From: Streptomyces sp. 135
GTDB taxonomy: Bacteria; Actinomycetota; Actinomycetes; Streptomycetales; Streptomycetaceae
Assembly (NCBI RefSeq): GCF_020026305.1
Contig: NZ_CP075691.1
Location: 7,495,415 to 7,559,414, forward strand
Direction of reading: 5' to 3'
DNA length: 64,000 bases
The notes below the pieces were generated by a model. It had not been told where the DNA came from. It made no database searches and saw only the letters and a list, made by a program, of their open reading frames with translations. The translations under genes were made by a program, and so were the position numbers. Position 1 is the first letter of the stretch. The number at the start of each line of letters is the position of its first letter. Below are positions 16,803-25,639 of this stretch, one piece after another.

Positions 16803-18860
16803 ATGCCTGAACTCAATCGGCGCCGTTTCATGCAGCTGGCCGGCGGCACCGCGGCCTACGCCGCGCTCACCCAGAGCATCGCCCGCGCCGCCTCGCTGCC
16901 CGCGCGCCGCGCCACCGGCACCATCCAGGACGTCGAGCACGTCGTGGTGCTGATGCAGGAGAACCGTTCCTTCGACCACTATTTCGGGACGATGAAGGGC
17001 GTACGGGGCTTCGGCGACCCGCGCCCGGTGACGCTGCCCAACGGCAAGCCGGTCTGGCACCAGCCGAGCGGCGGCAGGGAGGTCCTGCCCTTCCACCCGG
17101 ACGCCGAGAACCTCGGCATGCAGTTCATCGCGGGCCTCGACCACGACTGGGCAGGCGGCCACAAGGCGTTCAACAACGGCAAGTACGACCAGTGGATCCC
17201 CGCGAAGTCCGAGCGGACGATGGCGTACCTCGAACGGGACGACATCCCGTTCCACTACGCGCTCGCCGACGCGTTCACGATCTGCGACAGCTACCACTGC
17301 TCCTTCATCGGGGCCACCGACCCCAACCGCTACTACATGCTCACCGGCCACGTCGGCAACGACGGCAAGGGCGGCGGCCCGGTCCTCGGCAACCAGGAGG
17401 CGGGCTACGACTGGACGACGTACGCCGAGCGCCTCGAGCAGGCGGGCGTCTCCTGGAAGGTGTACCAGGACATAGGCGACGGCCTGGACGCCGCGGGCCA
17501 CTGGGGCTGGATCGACGACGCCTACCGCGGCAACTACGGCGACAACTCGCTCCTCTACTTCAACAAGTACCGCAGCGCCAAGCCCGGCGACCCGCTCTAC
17601 GACAAGGCCCGCACCGGCACCAACGCCAAGGCGGGCGACGGCTACTTCGACATCCTCAAGGCCGACGTGAAGGCGGACCGCCTCCCGCAGGTGTCCTACA
17701 TCGCCTGCCCCGAGGCCTTCACCGAGCACCCCAACTGGCCGGTGAACTACGGCGCCTGGTACATCGCGCAGGTCCTGGACGCCCTCACCGCCAACCCCGA
17801 GGTGTGGGCGAAGACGGCGCTGTTCGTCACGTACGACGAGAACGACGGCTACTTCGACCACATCGTCCCGCCGTACGTCCCGAAGGACGCCGCCCAGGGC
17901 AAGTCCACCGTCGACACGGCGCTCGACTACTTCCCGGGCAACGCCTCCTACGCGGCCGGGCACTACGGCCTGGGCCAGCGCGTCCCGATGATCGTCGTCT
18001 CGCCGTGGAGCACCGGCGGCTTCGTGGACTCCGAGGTCTTCGACCACACGTCGATCATCCGGTTCATGGAGAAGCGCTTCGGCGTCAAGGAGCCGAACAT
18101 CTCGCCGTGGCGCCGCGCGGTCTGCGGCGACCTCACCTCCGCCTTCGACTTCAGCGGCAAGGACACCGGCCCGGCGGCGCTGCCGGACACCGCCGCGTAC
18201 GAACCGCCGGACGACAAGCGCCACCCCGACTACGTGCCGAAGGCGCCCGCGGGCTCGAAGCTGCCCAAGCAGGAGGCGGGCTCCCGGCCCGCCCGCGCCC
18301 TGCCGTACGCGCCCCTGGTGGACGGCGGCGCGGACGCGGCCGCCGGGAAGTTCACGCTGACCTTCGGCGGCGGCGACAAGGCGGGCGTCTGCTTCCACGT
18401 CCGCTCCGCCAACCGCACCGACGGCCCCTGGACGTACACCACAGAGGCGGGCAAGACCCTCTCCGACACGTGGAACTCGGCGTACTCCGGGGGTACGTAC
18501 GACCTGTCGGTGTTCGGCCCGAACGGCTTCCTGCGCACCTTCAAGGGCCCGGGCAAGAAGGCGGGCCCCGAGGTCACCGCCCGGCACGACGGAACCACGG
18601 GCAACCTCAAGCTGACCCTGAGGAACGCGGGCAGCACCGACGTGAACCTCACACTGACCAACGCCTACGGCGGCACGCCTCAGACCTTCAAGGTCAAGGC
18701 GGGCGCCACCGTGCAGCACACCGTCGACCTGCGGGCGAGCAAGCGCTGGTACGACGTCACCGTGAAGTCCGACGCCGACGCGGGCTTCCTGCGGCGGCTC
18801 GCGGGCCATGTGGAGACCGGCGCGGCGGGCGTGAGCGATCCGGCGATCATCACCGCCTGA
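16803..18860 (+). CDS. Phosphocholine-specific phospholipase C, Tat-exported
   Basis: The 685-residue protein begins with a twin-arginine signal (NRRRFMQLAGG). The catalytic domain is of the phosphoesterase/acid-phosphatase-related PLC family: VVVLMQENRSFDHYFG, ALADAFTICDSYHCSFIGAT, and TYDENDGYFDH supply metal and nucleophile positions. Two small C-terminal beta domains (around FTLTFGGGDKAGVCFHV and YDLSVFGPNGFLRTF) are typical of the long bacterial PLCs and probably aid substrate binding. It cleaves phosphatidylcholine or sphingomyelin head groups outside the cell. A PHO-box-like sequence upstream suggests induction by phosphate starvation. Confidence 0.92.
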   Translation: MPELNRRRFMQLAGGTAAYAALTQSIARAASLPARRATGTIQDVEHVVVLMQENRSFDHYFGTMKGVRGFGDPRPVTLPNGKPVWHQPSGGREVLPFHPDAENLGMQFIAGLDHDWAGGHKAFNNGKYDQWIPAKSERTMAYLERDDIPFHYALADAFTICDSYHCSFIGATDPNRYYMLTGHVGNDGKGGGPVLGNQEAGYDWTTYAERLEQAGVSWKVYQDIGDGLDAAGHWGWIDDAYRGNYGDNSLLYFNKYRSAKPGDPLYDKARTGTNAKAGDGYFDILKADVKADRLPQVSYIACPEAFTEHPNWPVNYGAWYIAQVLDALTANPEVWAKTALFVTYDENDGYFDHIVPPYVPKDAAQGKSTVDTALDYFPGNASYAAGHYGLGQRVPMIVVSPWSTGGFVDSEVFDHTSIIRFMEKRFGVKEPNISPWRRAVCGDLTSAFDFSGKDTGPAALPDTAAYEPPDDKRHPDYVPKAPAGSKLPKQEAGSRPARALPYAPLVDGGADAAAGKFTLTFGGGDKAGVCFHVRSANRTDGPWTYTTEAGKTLSDTWNSAYSGGTYDLSVFGPNGFLRTFKGPGKKAGPEVTARHDGTTGNLKLTLRNAGSTDVNLTLTNAYGGTPQTFKVKAGATVQHTVDLRASKRWYDVTVKSDADAGFLRRLAGHVETGAAGVSDPAIITA

Positions 18861-18933
18861 GGGCGCGGGGCCCCGGGAGGCGCAGCGAAAAGGGGAGGCA
18901 GTCGCGTCGGAGCCACGGCTAGCGTCGGGGCGC

Positions 18934-19402
18934 ATGACGAACACCCCCTCCCCGCCCCTCCGGGGCCCCCGACAAGCCCGTCCTCGACGGGCTCGAAGAG
19001 AAGTGGTCGCGGCGCTGGGACGAGTCGGGCGTATTCGTCTTCTCGTACACGCACACCGACGCCGTCACGCGCTGCCAGCGCATGCGTGGCAAGGAAGTCT
19101 CCTGGTGGCGGGACGGCTCCGTGCACCGCGCCGCCTGGCCGGACGCCTGCGCACTGCGGGAGTACGCGGGCGACGCGGCGGTCCTCGCCACGGCGGCCGA
19201 GGCCATCGCGGCGGTCCGCAAGGCCAAGTCGCAGGCCCGGCTCTCGATGCGGGCCGAGGCCGCGGGGGTGCTGGTCACGGCGGAGTGAGCGACCCTCGAC
19301 CGCTTCGCGGCGGCTTCGGACGACGTCCGGGCGGCGGGGCGGATCGCGGCGGTGCAACTGCGGGACGCGCAGGGCGCCCTGAAGGTCGAGGTCACGCTGT
19401 GA
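18934..19402 (+). pseudogene. Relic of valyl-tRNA synthetase (valS-like) gene
   Basis: Read in one frame, this stretch gives pieces of ValS in the right order: DKPVLDGLEEKWSRRWDESG (N-terminal start), VFSYTHTDAVTRCQRMRGKE (sequence just after the HIGH motif), and a C-terminal run ending DAQGALKVEVTL. The HIGH motif itself and about 500 central residues are deleted. A frameshift after the likely start (MTNTPSPPL) and an in-frame TGA at 19286-19288 are further lesions. It cannot aminoacylate tRNA. It is probably the remains of a second or horizontally acquired ValS, since an essential valS must exist elsewhere. Confidence 0.75.
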
Positions 19403-19484
19403 GTGTCCCGACGGCTTCGCGGGGAGGTCACGACCTCGCAAGGGGCTGGCGGACCGCCCATATCCGGAGGGTAGGGTCACCCGG

Positions 19485-20372
19485 GTGACAACGCATTCGA
19501 ACACACCCGCAGGCTGGCACCCGGACCCGCACGGGGCGCCGCAACTCCTCCGCTGGTGGGACGGCTCCCAGTGGACGGAGCACACCAGCCCGGCCCCGCA
19601 GGGCCAGCCGGCGCAGGCCCAGGCCCAGCAGGTGCCGCAGCAGCCGCAGGCCCCGCAGGGGCAGTTCGGCCGGCCGCAGGCCGCGCCGGTCGCGCCCCCG
19701 GCCGTCGACCCGGCGAAGGTGCAGCGTCAGGTGCAGCAGCAGGCGGGCGTCACGCCGTCGGCGCAGGGCGGCGGCACGCTGTTCACCGAGCCGGTCCTGG
19801 TGGTGAACCAGAAGGCCAAGCTCATCGAGCTGACGAACGAGTACAGCGTGATGGACCAGGCGGGCAACACGCTCGGCTCGGTCGTGCAGGTCGGCCAGAG
19901 CGCGCTGAAGAAGATCGCTCGCTTCGTCGCCAGCATCGACCAGTTCATGACGCACAAGCTGGAGATCCGCGACGCGTACGGCCAGCCGCAGATGCTGCTG
20001 ACCCGCCCGCGGAAGTTCATGAAGTCGCGGGTGATCGTCGAGCGCGCCGACGGGCAGCCGGTCGGCGAGATCGTCCAGCAGAACATGATCGGCAAGATCA
20101 ACTTCGCGATGATGGCGGACGGCCGGCAGGTCGGCGCGATCAAGGCGGAGAACTGGCGCGCCTGGAACTTCTCGATCGTCGACCACGCGGACAACGAGGT
20201 CGCCCGGATCACGAAGACCTGGGAAGGTCTCGCCAAGACCATGTTCACCACCGCGGACAACTACGTCCTCCAGATCCACTACCAGCTGCCCGAGCCGCTC
20301 CTGAGCCTCGTCGTGGCGACGGCCCTGACGGTCGACACGGCCCTCAAGCAGGACTCCCGCGGCTTCGGGTGA
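19485..20372 (+). CDS. DUF2510 / LURP-one (phospholipid scramblase-related) protein
   Basis: The 295-residue protein starts with a DUF2510 motif (AGWHPDPHGAPQLLRWWDG), then a Gln/Pro-rich linker (about 40-100), then a LURP-one/scramblase-like beta-barrel domain (LFTEPVLVVNQKAKLIELTN, then GNTLGSVVQVGQSALKKIAR and a hydrophobic end LLSLVVATALTVDTALKQ). Such proteins are common in actinobacteria; their function is not established. The GTG start at 19485 is used. Its transcription should end at the strong hairpin that follows. Confidence 0.82.
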   Translation: MTTHSNTPAGWHPDPHGAPQLLRWWDGSQWTEHTSPAPQGQPAQAQAQQVPQQPQAPQGQFGRPQAAPVAPPAVDPAKVQRQVQQQAGVTPSAQGGGTLFTEPVLVVNQKAKLIELTNEYSVMDQAGNTLGSVVQVGQSALKKIARFVASIDQFMTHKLEIRDAYGQPQMLLTRPRKFMKSRVIVERADGQPVGEIVQQNMIGKINFAMMADGRQVGAIKAENWRAWNFSIVDHADNEVARITKTWEGLAKTMFTTADNYVLQIHYQLPEPLLSLVVATALTVDTALKQDSRGFG

Positions 20373-20401
20373 CCGGGCCGCGCCGGTAGGCGCAGGTATG
20401 A

Positions 20402-20448
20402 AAACGGCGTCGGCCGCCCTCCCGCAGGGAGGGCGGCCGACGCCGTTT
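20402..20448. terminator. Bidirectional terminator with perfect 22-bp stem
   Basis: Arms at 20402-20423 and 20427-20448 are exact reverse complements, with a 3-nt GCA loop and an AAA/TTT base. It lies between the convergent LURP-one and EamA genes, so it can stop transcription from both sides. Confidence 0.9.
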
Positions 20449-20468
20449 CGCGTGCGTACGCCGCCCGG

Positions 20469-21380
20469 TCAGGGCCGTGACAGGCGCAGCGCCGCCGGTT
20501 CCACGGACGGGCCGGGGATCGACGGCAGGTACTCCCGCGCCGGCTCGGCCGCGGGGCTCCGTGGCGACCGGGTGAGCACCACGACTCCGTACGCCGCCAC
20601 CATCGCGCCCGCCACCGCGGCGAGGATCCCGCCGGCGCCGCCCCGCAGCCGCTCGCCGAGCAGGGCCACGCCGATGACCGAGGCCGCCAGCGGGTTGGAC
20701 AGGGTCACCACGGCGAGCGGTGCGCCGAGGCCGCCGCGGTAGGCGGTCTGCGAGAGCAGCAGACCACCGGCGGCGAACGCCGCGACGAGCAGCGCCACGA
20801 TCACGACCTGCGGACCGAGCAGCGGCCCCGTACGGTCGGTCACGGCCACCGTCACGGTCTGGGTGAGCGCCGAGGCGACCCCGGAGGCGAAGCCGGACGC
20901 GGTCGCGTGCCGCAGTCCCGGCCGCGTGCCGGGGCGGGACAGCATCCCGATGACCGCCATCGTCGCGGCGGCCACGACCAGCGCCTCGGGCACCGTCAGC
21001 GTGTCGTTCGGCGCCGGTCCCGAAGCGGTCAGGAGCAGCGCCCCGAGGCCTATGAGCGTGAGGCCGGTGCCGCGCCACTCCAGACGCGTGACCCGGCGCC
21101 CCGCGAGCCGCGCGCCGAGCGGCACGGCGGCCACGAGCGTGAGCGCGCCCAGCGGCTGGACCAGCGTGAGCGGCCCGTACTTCAGGGCGGCCACGTGCAG
21201 CAGCGCGGCGGCGGCGTTGAGCCCCACCGAGGACCACCAGACGCCGCTGCCGAGCATCCGCAGGGCCCCGCTCTCGCCCTCGGCGATCCGTGAGGCGAGC
21301 CGTTCCTGGGCGACCGCGGCGGCGGCGTAGGCACCCGCCGAGACGAGGGAGAGCGCGACGGCGAGAAGAGTGGCGTTCAC
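20469..21380 (-). CDS. EamA/DMT-type membrane transporter
   Basis: The 303-residue protein has nine to ten hydrophobic helices in two related halves, with the first repeat showing ALKYGPLTLVQPLGALTLVA and the second GGLGAPLAVVTLSNPLAASV, the typical paired motif of drug/metabolite transporters. Substrate is unknown. The GTG start at 21380 overlaps the stop of the upstream PAP2 gene by 4 bp, so the two are one translationally coupled operon under the TetR-operator region at 22281-22340. Confidence 0.8.
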   Translation of the reverse strand: MNATLLAVALSLVSAGAYAAAAVAQERLASRIAEGESGALRMLGSGVWWSSVGLNAAAALLHVAALKYGPLTLVQPLGALTLVAAVPLGARLAGRRVTRLEWRGTGLTLIGLGALLLTASGPAPNDTLTVPEALVVAAATMAVIGMLSRPGTRPGLRHATASGFASGVASALTQTVTVAVTDRTGPLLGPQVVIVALLVAAFAAGGLLLSQTAYRGGLGAPLAVVTLSNPLAASVIGVALLGERLRGGAGGILAAVAGAMVAAYGVVVLTRSPRSPAAEPAREYLPSIPGPSVEPAALRLSRP

Positions 21381-22222
21381 TGACCGGCCCCCGAGGTGAT
21401 CAGTTCCGGCGTACGGGGGAGGGGGTCCGCCGAGACCGTGGCCCGGGGCTCCGGCTCGGGACGGGCATCCCCGGAGCGCCGTACGACCAGCGACCGGGCG
21501 GGGCGCGGCAGGCGGATGACCGCGAGCGCGACGCCGAGCAGCGCGGTCGCCACGATCGCGTCGAGCCAGTAGTGGTTCGCGGTGCCGACGATCACAAGGA
21601 GCGTCAGCAGGGGGTGCAGCAGCCACAGCCAGCGCCACCGCGTCGAGGTGGCGACGATCAGGCCGATGGCCAGCATCAGCGCCCAGCCGAAGTGCAGGGA
21701 GGGCATGGCCGCGAACTGGTTGGCCATGGTGTCGGTCGCGGGCTTGGCGGCGTACACCGAGGGCCCGTACACCTGCGCCGTGTCCACGAGGTGCGCGGCG
21801 TCCAGCATCCGCGGCGGCGCGAGCGGGAAGCCGAGGTGCAGGACGAGCGCGGCGGCGGTCAGCACGGCGAGCACCCGCCGCGTCCAGACGTAGTGCCGGG
21901 GCCGGCGCAGGTACAGCCAGACCAGGAAGAGCAGCGTCGCCGGGAAGTGCACGGTCGCGTAGTAGGTGTTCGCGACGTGGATCAGCGTGTCGCCGCTCAG
22001 CAGGGCGTCCTGCACGGCGCCCTCGCCGGGCAGGCGCAGCGTCCGCTCGGCGTCCCATACGCGGTGCGCGTTGTGGAACGCCTCGCCGGTGTGGCCGTTG
22101 GCGAGCTGCCTGCCGAATTTGTAGACGAGGAAAAGCCCTACGACGAGGAGGAGCTCGCGGACGAGGGGTGGCCGGACAGCTGTGTCCGGCTCCCGTTCGG
22201 CAGGCTCGGTTCGGGAATCCAT
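21377..22222 (-). CDS. PAP2-type membrane phosphatase / inositol-phosphorylceramide synthase-like
   Basis: The protein (281 residues from the ATG at 22222, which has AAAGGGG 8-13 bp upstream) has about six membrane helices and PAP2/AUR1-type motifs: AMPSLHFGWALMLA (motif with catalytic His) and GTANHYWLDAIVA (second His and Asp). Family members transfer or remove lipid-linked phosphate head groups. In-frame starts further upstream would run through the inverted repeat, so the shorter form is preferred. It is first in an operon with the EamA transporter and divergent from a TetR gene. Confidence 0.78.
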   Translation of the reverse strand: MDSRTEPAEREPDTAVRPPLVRELLLVVGLFLVYKFGRQLANGHTGEAFHNAHRVWDAERTLRLPGEGAVQDALLSGDTLIHVANTYYATVHFPATLLFLVWLYLRRPRHYVWTRRVLAVLTAAALVLHLGFPLAPPRMLDAAHLVDTAQVYGPSVYAAKPATDTMANQFAAMPSLHFGWALMLAIGLIVATSTRWRWLWLLHPLLTLLVIVGTANHYWLDAIVATALLGVALAVIRLPRPARSLVVRRSGDARPEPEPRATVSADPLPRTPELITSGAGQ

Positions 22223-22280
22223 CCCCCGGCCCCTTTGCATGATGACTGGGTAGTGCGGTGCGGAGCGAGGAAGCGCCTCA

Positions 22281-22340
22281 CTCATCGATACGCCAGTGTA
22301 CCGATACGGCGGCGTACCGGTACACTGGCGTATCGATGAG
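22281..22340. promoter_or_regulatory. Perfect 23-bp inverted repeat operator between PAP2 operon and tetR
   Basis: Arms 22281-22303 and 22318-22340 are exact reverse complements with a 14-bp centre. The motif CGATACG occurs twice within the left arm and centre, and GTACCGGTAC forms a short palindrome near the middle, so it may hold two overlapping TetR-type half-site pairs. It lies about 64 bp upstream of the TetR start (22404) and 59 bp upstream of the PAP2 start. Confidence 0.75.
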
Positions 22341-22403
22341 GGCTGATCGAGTCGACGAAGGGTCGATCGAGCTGATCCGGCCGCCGTACCGAGGGGAAGA
22401 GCC

Positions 22404-22988
22404 ATGACGTCGACGTCGAGCCGCTCGAAGATCACGCCCGAGCGTGAGCAGGAGTTCTACGACGCCGTCCTCGACCAGCTCCGCGCATGCGGGTACGAGG
22501 CTCTGACCATGGAGGGTGTCGCCGCCCGCACCCGGTGCAGCAAGTCCACGCTCTACCGCCAGTGGAAGTCCAAGCCCCAGTTCGTGGCCGCTGCGCTGCG
22601 GGCCAACCGCTGCGTGCGGTTCCAGGGCATCGACACCGGGAGCCTCGCCGGGGACCTGCGGGCGGCGGCCCGGGCAGCGGGCGAGCAGTCGGGGCGTGAC
22701 ACGATGCTGGTCCAGGCGCTCAGCCACGCGGTCCTCCAGGACGTGGACCTTCAGCGGGTGCTGCGCGAGACACTGGTCGAGCCGGAGCTCCAGGCCATGG
22801 ACGCGATCATCCGGCGCGGTGTGGAGCGCGGCGAGATCGCCGAGGGGCACCCGGCGGTGGAGTTCGTCACGGTGCAGCTGTTCGGCGTGCTGCGGGCGAG
22901 GCCCATCATCGAAGGCGCCCACGCCGACGAGGAGTATCTGACCCGTTTCGTCGAGGCCTGCGTGCTGCCCGCGCTCGGCCTCACCTGA
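22404..22988 (+). CDS. TetR/AcrR-family transcriptional regulator
   Basis: The 194-residue protein has an N-terminal TetR helix-turn-helix (YEALTMEGVAARTRCSKSTL, then YRQWKSKPQFVAAAL) and a helical C-terminal ligand domain. GAGGGGAAGA precedes the ATG at 22404. It probably represses itself and the divergent PAP2-EamA operon through the inverted repeat at 22281-22340. Ligand is unknown; the linked membrane genes suggest a lipophilic compound or an export function. Confidence 0.88.
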   Translation: MTSTSSRSKITPEREQEFYDAVLDQLRACGYEALTMEGVAARTRCSKSTLYRQWKSKPQFVAAALRANRCVRFQGIDTGSLAGDLRAAARAAGEQSGRDTMLVQALSHAVLQDVDLQRVLRETLVEPELQAMDAIIRRGVERGEIAEGHPAVEFVTVQLFGVLRARPIIEGAHADEEYLTRFVEACVLPALGLT

Positions 22989-22992
22989 TCGT

Positions 22993-23025
22993 GGGCCCGA
23001 GTCCATTGGATGGGGGACTCGGGCC
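22993..23025. terminator. Hairpin terminator after tetR
   Basis: GGCCCGAGTCC (22994-23004) pairs exactly with GGACTCGGGCC (23015-23025) around a 10-nt loop, starting 5 bp after the TetR stop. No U-run, as usual in streptomycetes. Confidence 0.75.
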
Positions 23026-23067
23026 TGCCCGCGCCGCACCGTGGGGACGGGGGCGGCGCGCACCCCC

Positions 23068-23114
23068 GGGCCGGGCGGGGTTCCTCCTGAGCGGCGAGGA
23101 ACCCCGCCCGGCCC
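23068..23114. terminator. Long hairpin terminator between convergent genes
   Basis: Arms 23068-23086 and 23096-23114 are exact 19-bp reverse complements with a 9-nt loop. It lies just past the end of the minus-strand DUF2510 gene and serves that gene or both sides. Confidence 0.82.
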
Positions 23115-23141
23115 ATCGGGACCACGTCCCGTCGGCGCTCC

Positions 23142-24089
23142 TTACACGTCCTGCCCGGCTCCGCCGCCCTCCCCGGCGGGCCCCGCCTTGATGCCCTTCG
23201 CGATCTGGTCCATGTAGGACGGCGAGGGCGCCCTGGGGTTGTCGTCGATGCCCATGCGGACGACGACGATCTTCGACTTCTTGGCGGGGGAGGGGAAGGC
23301 GAGCGACTCGACGTAGCCGTCGTCGCTCTTCTCCGTGACCGCCTTCCAGCGGACGTAGTAGCCCTTCTGGCCCGCGACGGTGATCGACCTGGAGGCCAGC
23401 ACCTTGTGCGAGGTGATCTTGCCGTAGGTCTTGCCGCCGTAGCCTTCCTTGGCGTTCTTCTTGATGTCCGCCTTGGCGGCCGCCTCGGGGGTCTTCGCGT
23501 CGATGCCCAGTTCCTCGGCGGACTGGGAGTACGCGCTGCCGCGCGTGCACCGCTCGTCCGGGTTGCCCGGACAGGGGATCGGCTCCGTCTGCACCCCGGC
23601 GCCCACCCGGGTCCTCCCACCGGTCCAGCCGTCCGGTACGGGTATCTGGATGCCGTTCACCGGATCGCTCACGAAGCCGGACTCCTGGCCCGGCGTCCGG
23701 GGTGTGTCCGGCCCGCCCGGGCCGTCCGGCGACCGGGGCGCCTGCGAATCCCCGGGCTCCCGCGGGGCTCCGGACGACGGCTCCTTGGCCGCGGAGCCGC
23801 CGTCGCCGCCGCTGTCGTCGTCGGAGGTCAGGGCGTACACCCCGCCGCCGATCCCGGCGAGGACGGCCAGCACCACGCCCGTGGCTATGGCGACGCGCAG
23901 TCCGCGCCGTGGCGCGGGCGGCTGCCCCGGGTGGGCCGGAAAGGCCGGCTGGGTCGGGTAGGCATGCGTGCCCGCGGCGGCGCGCACCTGATCCGTCCAC
24001 ACGTTCCCGTCCCACCAACGCTCGGTGGGAGGACCGCCGGCGGCCTGGCCGGGATCGGGGTACCAGCCTGGAGGAGTCATCTGCGTCAT
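23142..24089 (-). CDS. DUF2510 membrane-anchored extracytoplasmic protein
   Basis: The 315-residue protein has an N-terminal DUF2510 motif (PGWYPDPGQ, then ERWWDGNVWTDQVRAA), a Pro-rich segment, one membrane helix (VAIATGVVLAVLAGIGGGVY, about 70-90), a low-complexity Gly/Pro/Ser linker and an outside domain of about 190 residues with two cysteines. The topology (inside N-terminus, outside C-terminus) is typical of this Streptomyces family; function is unknown. Two nearby ATGs are possible starts (24089 and 24080), with no strong ribosome site. Confidence 0.75.
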   Translation of the reverse strand: MTQMTPPGWYPDPGQAAGGPPTERWWDGNVWTDQVRAAAGTHAYPTQPAFPAHPGQPPAPRRGLRVAIATGVVLAVLAGIGGGVYALTSDDDSGGDGGSAAKEPSSGAPREPGDSQAPRSPDGPGGPDTPRTPGQESGFVSDPVNGIQIPVPDGWTGGRTRVGAGVQTEPIPCPGNPDERCTRGSAYSQSAEELGIDAKTPEAAAKADIKKNAKEGYGGKTYGKITSHKVLASRSITVAGQKGYYVRWKAVTEKSDDGYVESLAFPSPAKKSKIVVVRMGIDDNPRAPSPSYMDQIAKGIKAGPAGEGGGAGQDV

Positions 24090-24188
24090 GGGCGCCAGCG
24101 TATGAGTACAGCGTGAAAGTGGCATGAGAGGGGCCCGGAAAGGGACACTGCCACCCTCCTCCTGCCGGTGGGGCGGTCGCCCCGCCGC

Positions 24189-25373
24189 CTACCGCGCCCG
24201 GCTGCCATGGCCGTTGACGACCAGGCGGGTCGGGGCCTCCTTCTCCGGGAGCGTCTCGGGCCACGGAGTGCCCCGTCGCCCCGGCGTGATGGAGCCCAGC
24301 ACGCTCGCGTGGCGTGCTCCCGTGCTCGTCGGGACCGTCCCCGGCAGCCCGTGCAGGGTCAGGAATCCGAGGACGGCGAAGGCGTACGCCTCCTTCGCCG
24401 CGGCCGGCATACCGAGCTCGTCGGAGGTGCGCACGGGGATGCCGCCGCCCAACTCCGCCCGCAGGAAGGCCATCAGCACGGGGTTGCGGGTGCCGCCGCC
24501 GGAGACGATGACCTCCGAGGCCCGCACCGAGCGGACGGCGTCGGCGGCCGTGCGGGCGGTGAGCCGCGTGAGCGTGGCGACGACGTCCTCGGTGGACAGC
24601 GCCTCGTACCCCTTCAACGCCGTACGCAGATAGGGCAGATGGAAGAGTTCCTTGCCGGTCGTCTTCGGTGCCGCGAGGGCGTAGTACGGCTCGGCGAGGA
24701 GGCGGTCAAGGAGCCCTGGGTGTACCGCGCCGCGGGCGGCCAGCTCGCCGTCCAGGTCGTAGGCGAGGCGGCCGCCGGTGGCCTCGCTCACCGCGGCGTC
24801 GATCAGGGCGTTGGCGGGGCCCGTGTCGAAGGCCGTGCCGTCGGCGGCGGTGATGTTGGCGATGCCGCCGAGATTCAGCGCGGCGGGGACGCCGGGGCGG
24901 CCGCGCAGCCACATCCGGTCCACGAGGCTCACCAGGGGCGCGCCCTGGCCGCCCGCCGCGATGTCGCGCGGGCGGAAGTCGGCGACCACCGGCAGCCCCG
25001 TCGCCTCGGCGATCCACGCGGGCTGGCCGATCTGGAGCGTGCCGTGCACCTGCCCGTCCGCCACCCAGTGGTAGACCGTCTGGCCGTGCGAGGCGACCAA
25101 CTCGGCCCGCCCGTCGCACAGCTCGCGGTCCGCCTCCACCGCGGCGGCGGCGAAGGCGCGGCCGATGGCGGTGTCCAGACGGCAGACGTCGGCGAGCGTG
25201 GTGGTCGCGGGCGGCATCGCCGCGGCGAGGCCGGCGCGCAGCCGTTCGTCATAGCCGCGGCTGATCAGCCCGAGGGGCGTGAGCGTCAACCGGTCCCCGT
25301 CGAGGGCCAGATCGGCCGCGGCGGCGTCGATCGCGTCGTACGAGGTCCCTGACATGAGCCCGATCACGCGCAC
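24189..25373 (-). CDS. anmK: Anhydro-N-acetylmuramic acid kinase
   Basis: The 394-residue protein is AnmK, which opens 1,6-anhydro-N-acetylmuramic acid and phosphorylates it to MurNAc-6-phosphate for cell-wall recycling. It shows IGLMSGTSYDAIDA at the start (ATP/substrate loop), ALNLGGIANITAADGTAFDT and the DTGPANALID motif, and VSGGGTRNPVLMA at the C-terminus. The GTG at 25373 is selected because AAGGAGG lies 6-7 bp before it; an in-frame ATG 30 bp upstream has no such site. It stands alone; no murQ lies nearby. Confidence 0.92.
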   Translation of the reverse strand: MRVIGLMSGTSYDAIDAAAADLALDGDRLTLTPLGLISRGYDERLRAGLAAAMPPATTTLADVCRLDTAIGRAFAAAAVEADRELCDGRAELVASHGQTVYHWVADGQVHGTLQIGQPAWIAEATGLPVVADFRPRDIAAGGQGAPLVSLVDRMWLRGRPGVPAALNLGGIANITAADGTAFDTGPANALIDAAVSEATGGRLAYDLDGELAARGAVHPGLLDRLLAEPYYALAAPKTTGKELFHLPYLRTALKGYEALSTEDVVATLTRLTARTAADAVRSVRASEVIVSGGGTRNPVLMAFLRAELGGGIPVRTSDELGMPAAAKEAYAFAVLGFLTLHGLPGTVPTSTGARHASVLGSITPGRRGTPWPETLPEKEAPTRLVVNGHGSRAR

Positions 25374-25639
25374 GTGGGGCCTCCTTCTCGGTCGGCTCGC
25401 CAATGATTTTGATCATCGCATCCCGCCGACGGGGCTCAACGCGCCTCCCCGGAAAGCGGAACGGGGTCGAGGCATCCCGGCCGGACGGAGACCCGCCGGA
25501 GCGTGCGACACGGGCCGTGGAGCGTGTTCCAGCGTCGCACGGAACGCGGCCGTGAGGGCGGACGAGGCGCGAAGAGAGTCTCCCGCGCGGGGGCCCGGCC
25601 GAGCGCCCGGCCTCTGCGCCGCGCATCCGCCGTGCGCTA

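Noticed and set aside
16746..18944. Long minus-strand frame opposite phospholipase C
   Set aside because: Antisense shadow of a gene with clear PLC motifs.
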